Assembly: GCA_001917175.1 (NCBI GenBank)
Contig: MNTV01000022.1
Location: 1 to 64,000, forward strand
DNA: 64,000 nucleotides
From: Azospirillum sp. 51_20
GTDB lineage: Bacteria; Pseudomonadota; Alphaproteobacteria; RF32; CAG-239
Direction: 5' to 3'
In this document: positions 9,757-18,357 of the stretch, in pieces
Numbering within the stretch: the stretch's first letter is position 1
How the letters are laid out: each line of letters starts with the position of its first letter
The notes under the pieces: generated by a model
Databases searched by the model: none
Told to the model about the DNA's origin: nothing
What the model saw: the letters and a program-made list of their open reading frames with translations, nothing else
Position numbers and translations under genes: made by a program

Positions 9757-10392
9757 TTAGCGCAAAGCGGCAATGTTTGCAACATAATTGCCGCCGCCGA
9801 AAACGGCGCTGCCGGCCACCAGCACGTCGGCGCCGGCCGCCCGGCACAACGGCGCGGTTTCCGCATTGATGCCGCCGTCGGCCTCAATCAGAATCGGACG
9901 CGAGGCAATCATTTTTTTCAGCCGGCGGATTTTTTCCAACTGCGCGGGAATAAACTCCTGTCCGCCGAAACCGGGATTGACGGTCATCACCAATACCAGG
10001 TCCAGACGATCCAGCACATACTCGAGCACGCTCTCCGGGGTGGCGGGATTGAGCGAAACGCCGGCCTTTTTGCCGAGGGCGCGAATCTGCTGCAAAGTTC
10101 GGTCCAGGTGCGGGCAGGTTTCCGCATGAACGGTAATGACGTCGGCGCCCGCTTCGGCAAACCAGGGGATCATTTTATCGGGATTTTCCACCATCAGATG
10201 AGCATCAAACACCAGCCTGCTGTCGCCGCGCAGGCTTCTGACCACCGCCGGGCCGAAAGTCAGGTTGGGAACATAGTGTCCGTCCATTATGTCCAAATGC
10301 AGCCAGTCGGCGCCGGCATCGGCCACCGCCGCGGTTTCCAGCGCCAGCCGACCGAAATCGGCAGCCAGCAGACTGGGGGCGATCAAAACCAT
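9757..10392 (-). CDS. rpe: Ribulose-phosphate 3-epimerase
   Basis: 211 residues, TIM barrel, interconverting ribulose 5-phosphate and xylulose 5-phosphate in the pentose phosphate pathway. Visible family motifs: IAPSLLAADF at the start, LHLDIMDGHYVPNLTFG with the metal-binding His/Asp, HAETCPHLDRTL, VMTVNPGFGGQEFI with the phosphate-loop, and EADGGINAETAPLCRAAGAD carrying the second catalytic Asp. AAAGGAGAG precedes the ATG. Together with tkt and fba at 14.5-17.8 kb it covers non-oxidative pentose and lower glycolytic steps in this neighbourhood. Confidence 0.97.
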   Translation of the reverse strand: MVLIAPSLLAADFGRLALETAAVADAGADWLHLDIMDGHYVPNLTFGPAVVRSLRGDSRLVFDAHLMVENPDKMIPWFAEAGADVITVHAETCPHLDRTLQQIRALGKKAGVSLNPATPESVLEYVLDRLDLVLVMTVNPGFGGQEFIPAQLEKIRRLKKMIASRPILIEADGGINAETAPLCRAAGADVLVAGSAVFGGGNYVANIAALR

Positions 10393-10447
10393 TTTTCTCT
10401 CCTTTCGTTCGACAAACCGTTATTGCTTTTATTGTAAGGGCAACAGG

Positions 10448-10475
10448 TTGATTTTTCTTTAACAGCAATTATCTA
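10448..10475 (+). promoter_or_regulatory. Possible promoter of the ferritin-like gene
   Basis: TTGATT (10448-10453), 16-base spacer, TATCTA (10470-10475), about 44 bases before the ATG. The -10 match is weak. Confidence 0.3.
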
Positions 10476-10518
10476 GCCTTTTAGTCTTTAATCTTATTAA
10501 ACCAAAAGGAGAAACACA

Positions 10519-11046
10519 ATGGGAGAAATGGCCAAAAAAATCAGCAACATCGACAACGAAGAACTGCTGAAGGTCTTAAACGAGGCTTTTGCCGAAGAAT
10601 GGCTGGCTTATTATCAGTACTGGATCGGCGCTCAGGTAATCGAAGGTCCGATGCGCACTTCAATCCAGGGAGAATTTATGAAACACGCCAAAGAAGAACT
10701 GGAACATGCCGAATGGCTGGCCGTCCGCATTATCCAGCTCGGCGGCACGCCGATTTTAAATCCCGCCGACTGGGAAAAAACGGCATCTTGCAAATATCTT
10801 GCCCCCGAAGATCCGTTTGACGTCACGCTGCTTCGGCAAAACCTCGATTCCGAACGCTGCGCGATCAAACGTTATCAGCAGATATGCGACATGTGCTGGG
10901 GAAAAGATTTTGAAACTTTCCACATTTCCCGCAAAATTCTGCACGAAGAACTGGACCACGAACAGGACTGGGAAGATTTTCTGCAAGATATCAAGACCGG
11001 CGCTCAATATGCAAAAAACAAGCAACCGTCTGACAAAGCTGAATAA
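10519..11046 (+). CDS. Ferritin-like diiron protein (bacterioferritin/DpsL type)
   Basis: 175 residues forming a four-helix bundle. The diiron ligands are visible as two E-x6-Y / E-x2-H sets: EAFAEEWLAYYQY with KEELEHAEWLA, and LRQNLDSERCAIKRY with HEELDHEQDWEDF. Such proteins oxidise and store iron or detoxify peroxide in the cytoplasm. AGGAG lies eight bases before the ATG at 10519; a second Met at residue 4 could also serve. Single-gene transcript with a hairpin terminator at 11198-11227. Whether it forms a 12-mer or 24-mer cage cannot be told from sequence. Confidence 0.85.
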   Translation: MGEMAKKISNIDNEELLKVLNEAFAEEWLAYYQYWIGAQVIEGPMRTSIQGEFMKHAKEELEHAEWLAVRIIQLGGTPILNPADWEKTASCKYLAPEDPFDVTLLRQNLDSERCAIKRYQQICDMCWGKDFETFHISRKILHEELDHEQDWEDFLQDIKTGAQYAKNKQPSDKAE

Positions 11047-11197
11047 TTATGTTTTTATCCCGATTATTTGCGGGAGTTCGGATTTAATATTTGACAAATA
11101 AAACAAAAAAAGTCAAAATGAGACAAAACGAAACCGATGGTGGCGTTTTGTCCCTAAGCAGTCAGATACTCCAAATAATAGTTTTAGGGAACGAAAG

Positions 11198-11227
11198 AAA
11201 GGCGGCGGATCAAATTCCGGCGCCTTT
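11198..11227. terminator. Hairpin terminator between convergent genes
   Basis: AAAGGCG (11198-11204) pairs with CGCCTTT (11221-11227), extended inside by GCGG/CCGG-type pairing, followed by a T-rich stretch on the plus strand and a CTTTC-type stretch on the minus strand. Upstream, CCCTAA near 11153 and TTAGGG near 11184 also pair, so the 11.10-11.23 kb interval may be a longer folded transcript end. Confidence 0.65.
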
Positions 11228-11238
11228 TTCTTATTTTT

Positions 11239-12828
11239 TTATTCCGCGTGTTTTTGCAGCACCGCCAGCGCAACCCGGATACCGTCCGCCGCGGCGGAAA
11301 CGATGCCGCCGGCATAACCGGCTCCTTCCCCGCAGGGATAAAGCCCCGTCAGCGGACTTTGCAGCGAATCGCCGCGTAAAATCCGAATCGGCGAAGAACT
11401 GCGGGTTTCGACCCCGGTCATCACCGCATCGGGAAAGTTGAAACCATGCAGTTTCCGATCCATTTCCGCAATCGACAGGCGCAGCGTTTCCGTGACAAAC
11501 GCCGGCAGAACATGCTCAAAACCACCCCAGACCACGCCGCGGGCATAGCTCGGAACCACTTCGCCGCCTTTGACTGACGGCCGGCCTTTAAGCAGATCCT
11601 CCACCCTTTGCGCCGGTGCCGCATAAGTGCTGCCGCCGGCCCGGAAAGCATTTTCCTCCAGCCGCCGCTGCCAATACATTCCGCTTAACGGATGATCGCT
11701 GCCGAAATTTTCCGGCCCGACGCCGACCAACAGCGCAGAGTTGGCATTTTCCCGGTCGCGGGCATAATAGCTCATGCCGTTGGTGACCACTCTTCCCTCT
11801 TCGGACGCGGCCGGCACCACCACACCGCCCGGACACATGCAGAAGGTATAGGCCGAACGCCCGTCGGGCAGATGAACGGCCAGTTTGTAATCGGCGGCTC
11901 CCAATTTCGGGTGCCCGGCAAAATCATGATAAACCGCACGGTCGATCAGGCTTTGCGGATGTTCGATGCGGACGCCGACGGAAAAAGCTTTGGACGTCAT
12001 CGGCACCCCGCGGCGGAAGAGCATTTCAAACGTATCACGCGCACTGTGGCCGATCGCCAGCACCAGGGCGGAAACCGGCTCTTCGTATACGCTGCCGCCG
12101 GCGTCGCGGATTTTGACAGCTTTCAGACCGTCATCGTCAGCCAGCAAATCTTCCAACCGGTTTTGAAAACGGTATTCGCCGCCGAGAGAAACAATTTCGG
12201 CACGAATATTCTGCACGATTTGCGCCAGCCGATCGGTGCCGAGGTGCGGCTTGGCCAGATACAAAATCTCTTCCGGTGCTCCCGCAGCCGTCAACTCGCG
12301 AAAAACTTCGGCCGTGTACATATCCTTTTTGATGCCGGTCATCAGTTTGCCGTCGGAAAAAGTACCGGCGCCGCCTTCGCCGAACTGAACGTTGGAATCC
12401 TTTTGCAGACGGCCGCCGCGCCAGAAACTTTCCACGTCGCGCTGCCGCTCGGGCACCGCCTTGCCGCGTTCCAGCACAATCGGCCGGGCTCCCGCACGAG
12501 CCAGAGTCAAAGCCGCAAACATGCCGGCCGGACCGCTGCCGACAACCAGCGGACGGGTCGGAAAAGCCGCGGACGACGGCAGGCCGATACGCGGTTCCGG
12601 CTCGCTTTTTTCAATAAAAGAAAGCCGTTGTTTTAAAAGCGACGCTTCGTCAGTCACGGAAAATTCCAAAGTATAAACCGCCCATATCCGCGACCGGCTA
12701 CGGGCGTCAACCGCCTTTTTCAAAATTCTGACGTTCGTCACCGGACAGCCGAGTTCGGCCGCCAGCCTTTCCGGCAATCCTTTTTCGTCTTCCCCGAACG
12801 GAAGTTTGAAATTACTGATGCGCAGCAT
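11239..12828 (-). CDS. FAD-dependent dehydrogenase-like protein (COG2509 type)
   Basis: 529 residues from the ATG at 12828. An N-terminal domain of about 90 residues (MLRISNFKLPFGEDEK start, typical of the family) precedes the dinucleotide-binding motif VVGSGPAGMFAALTLARAGA with the acidic strand end VLERG. Further family segments are GTFSDGKLMTGIK, LAIGHSARDTFEML, YTFCMCPGGVVV and the C-terminal GLYPCGEGAGYAGGI. The oxidised substrate is unknown. The open frame runs on 257 codons upstream to 13599, but that part is low-complexity repeat DNA and is excluded. An alternative ATG lies at 12849; neither has a strong ribosome site. Confidence 0.88.
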   Translation of the reverse strand: MLRISNFKLPFGEDEKGLPERLAAELGCPVTNVRILKKAVDARSRSRIWAVYTLEFSVTDEASLLKQRLSFIEKSEPEPRIGLPSSAAFPTRPLVVGSGPAGMFAALTLARAGARPIVLERGKAVPERQRDVESFWRGGRLQKDSNVQFGEGGAGTFSDGKLMTGIKKDMYTAEVFRELTAAGAPEEILYLAKPHLGTDRLAQIVQNIRAEIVSLGGEYRFQNRLEDLLADDDGLKAVKIRDAGGSVYEEPVSALVLAIGHSARDTFEMLFRRGVPMTSKAFSVGVRIEHPQSLIDRAVYHDFAGHPKLGAADYKLAVHLPDGRSAYTFCMCPGGVVVPAASEEGRVVTNGMSYYARDRENANSALLVGVGPENFGSDHPLSGMYWQRRLEENAFRAGGSTYAAPAQRVEDLLKGRPSVKGGEVVPSYARGVVWGGFEHVLPAFVTETLRLSIAEMDRKLHGFNFPDAVMTGVETRSSSPIRILRGDSLQSPLTGLYPCGEGAGYAGGIVSAAADGIRVALAVLQKHAE

Positions 12829-12925
12829 TGTTTTTGATTCCGTAATCATTGTTGTTTTTTTACATTTTATAACACGGAAAAATTTTTTTAACATCCGATT
12901 TTTTACCGTTTTCTGCCCGTCTCTT

Positions 12926-13135
12926 CCGTTTTTTGTCGCCTGTCGCTTCTTTTTTTCTGTCCGTCGTTTCCGTTTTTTGCCGCTCGTTGTTTCTTTTTTT
13001 TTCTCTTCGTTGTTTCCGTTTTTTTGCTGCCCGGCGTTTCCGTTTTTTGCCGCTCGTCGCTTCTTTTTTTTCTCTCCGTCGTTTCCGTTTTTTTGCTGCC
13101 CGTCGTTTCCGTTTTTTGCCGCTCGTCGCTTCCCA
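12926..13135. repeat. Pyrimidine-rich imperfect tandem repeat, period about 69 bp
   Basis: About three units built of alternating TTTCCGTTTTTTGCCGCTCG and TTTCCGTTTTTTTGCTGCCC blocks (the GCTGC word recurs at 13026 and 13095). All minus-strand frames stay open because stop triplets are rare in this composition, so frames such as the one at 12903-13667 are not evidence of a gene. Confidence 0.75.
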
Positions 13136-13139
13136 ATGA

Positions 13140-13500
13140 CAAAAGAAAGGAAAAGCGGCAGGAAGGGAGAGCTACAATGCAAAAATAAAATGAAAACGAG
13201 TTCAGAGAAATAACGAGAGACAAAGATGACGAAAGAAAAAACGGAGACGAAAAGGAAAAAAGAAAGGAAGGGAAGCAGGAAGGCGAAAACGAAAGAGCGA
13301 AAAAAGGGGAAGAAAAAAACAGGAAGGCGAAAACGAAAGAGCGAAAAAAGGGGAAGAAAAAAACAGGAAGGCGAAAACGAAAGAGCGGAAAAAGGAGAAG
13401 AAAGAAAGGGAGAGCGGAGAAACGGAAAAAGGAGAGAGAAGAAAAGGAAACAGGAAAGCGGAAACAGATAAAAAAATACAGAAAAAGAACACCAGTAAAA
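13140..13500. repeat. Purine-rich tract with a 44-bp tandem repeat
   Basis: Almost all A/G on the plus strand. Positions 13277-13320 and 13321-13364 are identical 44-bp units beginning AGGAAGGCGAAAACGAAAG; a third, degenerate unit follows to 13408. No gene seen. Confidence 0.8.
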
Positions 13501-13600
13501 GGAATCAGCAAAAAACGCGGAAGATCGAAATAGATGCTGACAACAGGAAAACGGAAATGGACAGGGAAAAACACGGAATAAACTTTCGCCGACCGGCATC

Positions 13601-13663
13601 GTTTCAAACCATAAACGTCAGGCTCCAGAGCTTCGCAAGCTTTCCGGCCGGGCCGACATACAT
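13601..13663. repeat. Dispersed hairpin repeat, copy A
   Basis: Contains GAGCTTCGCAAGCTTTC followed by CGGCCGGGCCGACAT; a related sequence with GAAGCTGCGCAAGCCTTAC then GGCCGGGTCGGCAT lies at 24531-24586. Both are intergenic and can fold on themselves. Confidence 0.5.
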
Positions 13664-13927
13664 CCACCTTTTAACATAACGCATAAAAAAGGAATCCGCG
13701 TACAGCATTTGTCAGCGGATGCAGCCCTAAAGTGCCCGCAAACACCGCAAAACGTTTTTCCGCGATATTTCGGGGCGAAGACAACATGGCATTTTCGGCT
13801 TCCATGTTGTGCGCGTTATTGTATGTATGTTCATAAAAAACGCCTTTTCTTTTTATCAGACAGTTACCAGGCTGGCGCTTTTGTTCCGGCAAAGGAGTTT
13901 TTCATAAGCGCTGAGAACAAAATGTAA

Positions 13928-14140
13928 AAAAACGCAGGAAAAAAGAGGGGAACGAAAAAAGAGAAAAAAAGGGGAACGGAGAAACGGGAAAGGAAGAGAA
14001 AGAAAGGAGAACGGAGAAACGGGAAAAGGAAGAGAAAGAAGGGAGAACGGAGAAACGAAAAAAGAGAAAGAAAGGAGAACGGAGAAACGGGAAAAGGGAG
14101 AGAAAGAAGGGAGAACGGAGGAACGGAAAAGAAGAAATTA
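13928..14140. repeat. Second purine-rich imperfect tandem repeat
   Basis: Four to five degenerate units of roughly 37 bp around the core GGAGAACGGAGAAACGGGAA. Between this tract and the previous one, ACAACATGG (13781-13789) and CCATGTTGT (13802-13810) form a perfect 9-bp hairpin. I see no supported gene from 13500 to 14170. Confidence 0.7.
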
Positions 14141-14170
14141 AAAAAATTATAAGTTTTATCAAAGCCTGCA

Positions 14171-14439
14171 CCCGGTTCGGGACCCTCTTGCCACAAAAAA
14201 ATCTCCCGCCCGGCGCAGAGGCTTCTTGCCACAAAAAAAATCTTCCGCCCGGCTCGGGACTCTCTTACCACAAATAAACCTCTCGCCCGGTTCGGGACTC
14301 TCTTGCCACAAAAAAATCTTCCGCCAGGTACAGGGCTTTCTTACCACAAAAAAAATCTCCCGCCCGGCGCAGGGTCTTCTTGCTACAAAAAAATCTCCCG
14401 CCCGGCGCAGAGGCTTCTTGCCACAAAAAAAATCTCCCG
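14171..14439. repeat. Seven tandem 38-39 bp units derived from a terminator arm
   Basis: Units start at 14171, 14209, 14248, 14286, 14324, 14363 and 14401. Each has the form CCCGG + about 10 variable bases + CTTGCCACAAAAAAATCTCCCG. The last unit's AAAAAAATCTCCCG is the left arm of the terminator at 14426-14463, so the array looks like serial duplication of half a terminator plus flank. Units abut directly, with no unique spacers. Confidence 0.85.
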
Positions 14440-14463
14440 CCCGGACGGACGGGAGATTTTTTT
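14426..14463 (-). terminator. Terminator of the fba transcript
   Basis: AAAAAAATCTCCCG (14426-14439) pairs perfectly with CGGGAGATTTTTTT (14450-14463) around a 10-base loop. On the minus strand it follows the fba stop by about 30 bases and ends in a U-run. Confidence 0.85.
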
Positions 14464-14496
14464 CAAACAGCAGACAATCTGCTTCAGGGCACCTGA

Positions 14497-15546
14497 TTAC
14501 AGTTCGCCGCTCGCATATCTCTTGGCCATTTCCGACATCGGGATGGCTTTGATCTGATCGGCATGGCCGGCGGCGCCGAAAGCAATGTAACGGGCTTCGC
14601 AGACCTTCTGCATTTCTTCAATTGCCGGCTTCAAATATTTGCGCGGGTCAAATTCTTTCGGATTTTCGGCAAACAGTTTGCGGATGGCACCGGTGATGGC
14701 CATACGGCAGTCGGTGTCAACATTGACTTTGCGCACGCCGGATTTGATGCCGCGGACGATTTCTTCGACCGGAACGCCGAAAGTCTGCGGGATGGCGCCG
14801 CCGTAAGCGTTGATCAGATCCTGCAATTCCTGCGGAACCGAAGAGGAACCGTGCATAACCATATGGGTATTCGGCAGTTTGGCATGAATTTTTTCAATAA
14901 CGTCAATTGCCAGAATGTCACCGGTCGGCTTGCGGGTAAATTTATAAGCGCCGTGCGAAGTGCCGACGGCAACCGCCAGCGCGTCCAGTTTGGTTTCGGC
15001 GACAAAACGGGCGGCTTCGTCCGGATCGGTTACCAGACGTTTCTTGTCCAGCGTGCCTTCGGCACCGTGGCCGTCTTCCTTGTCGGCCTTGCCGGTTTCA
15101 AGCGAGCCGATAACACCCAGTTCGCCTTCGACCGAAGCGCCGACCGCATGCGCGCGGGCAACCACTTCTTTGGTAACGCGGACGTTGTATTCGTAAGAAG
15201 ACGGGGTTTTGCCGTCGGCTTCAAGCGAACCGTCCATCATAACGGAAGAATAGCCGTTGACGATCGCCGACTGGCAGATATCCACCGACGCGCCGTGATC
15301 CTGGTGAATACAGATCGGCAGTTCCGGAAACATTTCGATACCGGCGGCAACCATATGACGGATCATCGGGTCGCCGGCAAATTTGCGGGCACCGGTCGAG
15401 GTTTGCAGAATGACCGGGGCGTTGACTTTCTTTGCCGCCTGCAGAACGGCAATCACCTGTTCCATGTCGTTGATGTTAAAAGCCGGAACGCCGTAGCCGT
15501 TTTCCGCCGCGTGGTCCAGAATCTGACGCATTGTAACTAAGGGCAT
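14497..15546 (-). CDS. fba: Fructose-bisphosphate aldolase, class II
   Basis: 349 residues from the ATG at 15546, which has AAGGAG eight bases upstream; the open frame continues upstream but without similarity. Class II zinc-dependent aldolase, splitting fructose 1,6-bisphosphate into dihydroxyacetone phosphate and glyceraldehyde 3-phosphate. Seen: NINDMEQ near the start, PICIHQDHGASVD with zinc and catalytic residues, SSVMMDGS, SVEGELGVIGSLE with metal ligands, AVGTSHGAYKF, HMVMHGSSSVP and RKVNVDTDCRMA. Length and the KADKEDG loop fit the longer (about 345-residue) subgroup. It lies directly downstream of tkt but a terminator at 15754-15769 separates them. Confidence 0.96.
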   Translation of the reverse strand: MPLVTMRQILDHAAENGYGVPAFNINDMEQVIAVLQAAKKVNAPVILQTSTGARKFAGDPMIRHMVAAGIEMFPELPICIHQDHGASVDICQSAIVNGYSSVMMDGSLEADGKTPSSYEYNVRVTKEVVARAHAVGASVEGELGVIGSLETGKADKEDGHGAEGTLDKKRLVTDPDEAARFVAETKLDALAVAVGTSHGAYKFTRKPTGDILAIDVIEKIHAKLPNTHMVMHGSSSVPQELQDLINAYGGAIPQTFGVPVEEIVRGIKSGVRKVNVDTDCRMAITGAIRKLFAENPKEFDPRKYLKPAIEEMQKVCEARYIAFGAAGHADQIKAIPMSEMAKRYASGEL

Positions 15547-15753
15547 ATATTTTCTCCTTAAATGAAATTGGGTTAAATCCGAATTTACCCCAGAGTATAG
15601 TCGGCCGGGGCTTTTTTTCAAGTTTTTTCTGCCGGCGGGGGATATTCCGGAGCTTTCCCGGCCGACCGGAAACGGTTTGTCCCAAAAGAAAAGAGCTTTC
15701 GCCGCAAATCTCCCCGTTCTTTCATCTCCCCGCAAAATTATTCGCAAAAAAGA

Positions 15754-15769
15754 AGGGGCTTTCGCCCCT
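15754..15769 (-). terminator. Terminator of the tkt transcript
   Basis: AGGGGC (15754-15759) and GCCCCT (15764-15769) with a TTTC loop, followed on the minus strand by TTCTTTTTT. It is about seven bases past the tkt stop. Confidence 0.85.
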
Positions 15770-15775
15770 CCCCTT

Positions 15776-17755
15776 TTATTTGCGGTATTTTCTGACCGCG
15801 GCCGCCACCGCGTCGGCGGTAATGCCGAAATGCTCATAAAGCCCGGACGCCGGACCGGAAGCGCCGAATCCGTCCATGCCGATGATTTCGCCCTTGCTGC
15901 CGAGATACTTCTCCCAGCCGAATTTGGCGGCAGCTTCGACCACGATCCGCGGCGCACGGCCGAGAACCCTGTTGCGGTATTTTTCATCCTGACGGTCAAA
16001 CAACTCGGTACAGGGCATGGAAACCACAGCAACTTCAATTCCCTCTTCCCGCAGTTTTTTCTGCGCTTCGACGGCAATCGAGACTTCCGACCCGGTGGCA
16101 ATGATCGTCGCCTGCCGGCGGCTGCCCTTTGCCACGTCGGAAATAACGTAGCCGCCCTTCGCCGTCAGGTTCTGACGGGAAGAAACGCGCAGCAGCGGCA
16201 GATTCTGCCGGCTCAGCGCCAGCAGGCTCGGCATGGTTTCGGTCGTCAGCGCCAGCTGCCAGGCCTCCGCCGTTTCCACCACGTCGCAGGGACGGAACAT
16301 CAGCACGTTCGGCATTGCCCGGTAAGAGGCCAGATGTTCCACCGGCTGATGTGTGGGGCCGTCTTCGCCGACGCCGATCGAATCGTGGGTCAGCACATAA
16401 ACGACGCGCAGTCCCATCAGCGCCGCCAGCCGGATCGACGGCCGGACGTAGTCGGAAAAGACAAAGAAAGTACCGCCGTAGGGAATCACGCCGCCGTGCA
16501 GCGCCAGACCGTTCATAATCGCGCCCATCGCATGTTCGCGGATGCCGTACATCAGGTTGTTGCCGTCATAGTCTTCGGCGGTGATCGTTTTCATGCCTTT
16601 GACAAAAGTCAGGTTTGAAGCGGCCAGGTCAGCCGAACCGCCGATAATTTCCGGTACATGGGGAACAATTTTTTCCAGACACATCTGCGAAGCCTTGCGG
16701 GTGGCTGCTTTGGTCTGTTCGCGAATCGCCTCGTTTTTTAACGCGTTCAGAGCTTTGTCCCAATTTTTCGGCAGACGGCTGTTGATAACATCGTCAAATT
16801 TCGCACCGGCGGCCGCCGCCTTTCGGCACCATTTGTCATAAGCGGACAAAGAACGCCGGCCGGCTTCGCGCCAGGCGGACAGAACGTCGGCGGGAATTTC
16901 AAACGGGGCATACGGCCATTGCAGACCGGCAGCCATTGCCGCCCGTTCCTCGTCGCCGAGCGGCGAACCGTGACAGGCACTGGTTCCCTGTTTGGCCGGC
17001 GCGCCGAATCCGATGACGGTTTTGCAGGCCACCAAAACCGGGCGGTCGGACTTGTGCGCTTCATCAATCGCCGCGGCTACCGCCTCCTGATCATGGCCGT
17101 CAACTGACAGCGTTTTCCAGCCGGCGGCTTCGAAACGTTTGATCTGGTCGACGGAACTGGCTTTGTCGACGGTGCCGTCAATGGTGATGTTGTTATTGTC
17201 CCAGAAAACGATCAGCTTGTTTAATTTCCAGTGTCCGGCCAGTGCGATCGCCTCTTCGGAAATGCCTTCCATCAGACAACCGTCGCCGGCAATAACATAG
17301 GTGTAATGACTGCACAGCGCGTCGCCGAAACGGGCATTCAGGCGCCGTTCCGCCATTGCCATGCCGACTGCCGAAGCAATCCCCTGTCCGAGCGGTCCGG
17401 TAGTCATTTCCACCCCGGCCAGATGACCGTATTCCGGATGGCCGGCGGTTTTGGCGCCGAGCTGACGGAAATTTTTGATATCTTCAAGCGAAATATCTTC
17501 ATATCCCAAAAGATAAAGCAGCGAGTACAAAAGCATTGAACCGTGGCCGGCGGAAAGGACGAAACGGTCGCGGTCAAACCAGCGCGGCGCTGCCGGATTA
17601 ATCTTTACGTAGCGGGAAAAAAGCACGGTTGCAACGTCGGCCATGCCGAGCGGCATGCCGGGGTGCCCGGACTTTGACCTGTTAATGGCGTCGGCCGCCA
17701 GAAAGCGAATCGCATGCGCCATCCGCGAAGACAATTTCTGATGATCGTAAGACAT
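15776..17755 (-). CDS. tkt: Transketolase
   Basis: 659 residues, full length for bacterial transketolase, which moves two-carbon units between sugar phosphates using thiamine diphosphate. Seen: SKSGHPGMPLGMAD at the N-terminus, the thiamine-diphosphate motif GDGCLMEGISEEA..NNNITIDG, GHD and KTVIGFGAP in the first domain, FFVFSDYVRPSIRLAALM and THDSIGVGEDGPTHQPVEHL with the catalytic histidines in the pyrimidine domain. AAGGAG precedes the ATG. A lipoprotein gene ends 21 bases upstream on the same strand, so the two may share a transcript. Confidence 0.97.
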   Translation of the reverse strand: MSYDHQKLSSRMAHAIRFLAADAINRSKSGHPGMPLGMADVATVLFSRYVKINPAAPRWFDRDRFVLSAGHGSMLLYSLLYLLGYEDISLEDIKNFRQLGAKTAGHPEYGHLAGVEMTTGPLGQGIASAVGMAMAERRLNARFGDALCSHYTYVIAGDGCLMEGISEEAIALAGHWKLNKLIVFWDNNNITIDGTVDKASSVDQIKRFEAAGWKTLSVDGHDQEAVAAAIDEAHKSDRPVLVACKTVIGFGAPAKQGTSACHGSPLGDEERAAMAAGLQWPYAPFEIPADVLSAWREAGRRSLSAYDKWCRKAAAAGAKFDDVINSRLPKNWDKALNALKNEAIREQTKAATRKASQMCLEKIVPHVPEIIGGSADLAASNLTFVKGMKTITAEDYDGNNLMYGIREHAMGAIMNGLALHGGVIPYGGTFFVFSDYVRPSIRLAALMGLRVVYVLTHDSIGVGEDGPTHQPVEHLASYRAMPNVLMFRPCDVVETAEAWQLALTTETMPSLLALSRQNLPLLRVSSRQNLTAKGGYVISDVAKGSRRQATIIATGSEVSIAVEAQKKLREEGIEVAVVSMPCTELFDRQDEKYRNRVLGRAPRIVVEAAAKFGWEKYLGSKGEIIGMDGFGASGPASGLYEHFGITADAVAAAVRKYRK

Positions 17756-17776
17756 CTTGTTCTCCTTATTAAACTT

Positions 17777-18274
17777 TTACTTGAGCCCGTGGGTGCGGTT
17801 ATAGCGGTACTGCGCATTGCTCAAAACCAGTCCCATTTTGATGACGAACCCCGGTTCGTTGTCGGGAATCCTCATTTCCACATAATCGCCCTGATACATC
17901 ACTTTTTCGCCGACATTCGGCACCTTGACGCTGACCGGGTGGTTTTCCCTGCCGATCAGGGCAACCTTGTTGTCGCCGGTATCGGTATAATAGCTGAAAC
18001 GCACGTATTCGTTTGAAGCCTCCGTACGGCGGGAAACTTCAAAAATCGGCGCCACCACCGCCTTGGTCTGATTGCGCAGATCGGTACGGCAGTAACCTTC
18101 GTAGCCGATCAGTTCGATTTTTGCCTCTTCCTGTTTGCCGGCCATTTGCGTCATGCGGCTGAACTCGGGCACCAGCTGCACGTTCGGACAATAGCGGAAA
18201 AACGGCGCCTCTTTTTCGGCGGCGCAGGAAGCCAGCGCCAAAACGGCCGCGGCCAAAAGCATTTTTTTCGACAT
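17777..18274 (-). CDS. Lipoprotein of unknown function
   Basis: 165 residues from the ATG at 18274. Lipobox LASC at residues 14-17 (MSKKMLLAAAVLALASC), so the mature protein is lipidated and membrane-tethered. The remainder is soluble and beta-rich, with two cysteines (RYCPN, GYCRT) that may bridge. A longer in-frame extension upstream from a GTG at 18658 lies inside the methyltransferase gene and is rejected. Not recognised as a named family. It precedes tkt with 21 bases between. Confidence 0.75.
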   Translation of the reverse strand: MSKKMLLAAAVLALASCAAEKEAPFFRYCPNVQLVPEFSRMTQMAGKQEEAKIELIGYEGYCRTDLRNQTKAVVAPIFEVSRRTEASNEYVRFSYYTDTGDNKVALIGRENHPVSVKVPNVGEKVMYQGDYVEMRIPDNEPGFVIKMGLVLSNAQYRYNRTHGLK

Positions 18275-18357
18275 TAAAACATTCCTTGTTGTTCGGTTGA
18301 CATAGCAAAGACTATAAAGAAAGGCTTTCAATTTGTAAATAGGCGGCAAAAAATTGT

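Noticed and set aside
12829..13599. 257-codon N-terminal extension of the FAD oxidoreductase, Phe/Leu/Ser-rich then Lys/Asn/Asp-rich
   Set aside because: It is the translation of strand-biased tandem repeats; family members start at MLRIS, and all neighbouring frames are equally open.
13671..13892. 73-codon minus-strand frame
   Set aside because: No ribosome site, no motif, and it crosses a perfect hairpin at 13781-13810 that better explains the region.
14171..14439. CRISPR-like array
   Set aside because: Units abut directly, the variable part is only about 10 bases and drifts between units, and no cas genes are present.
15547..16101. Upstream extension of the fba frame
   Set aside because: It covers the tkt terminator and tkt coding sequence; the ATG at 15546 has a good ribosome site and starts the family match.
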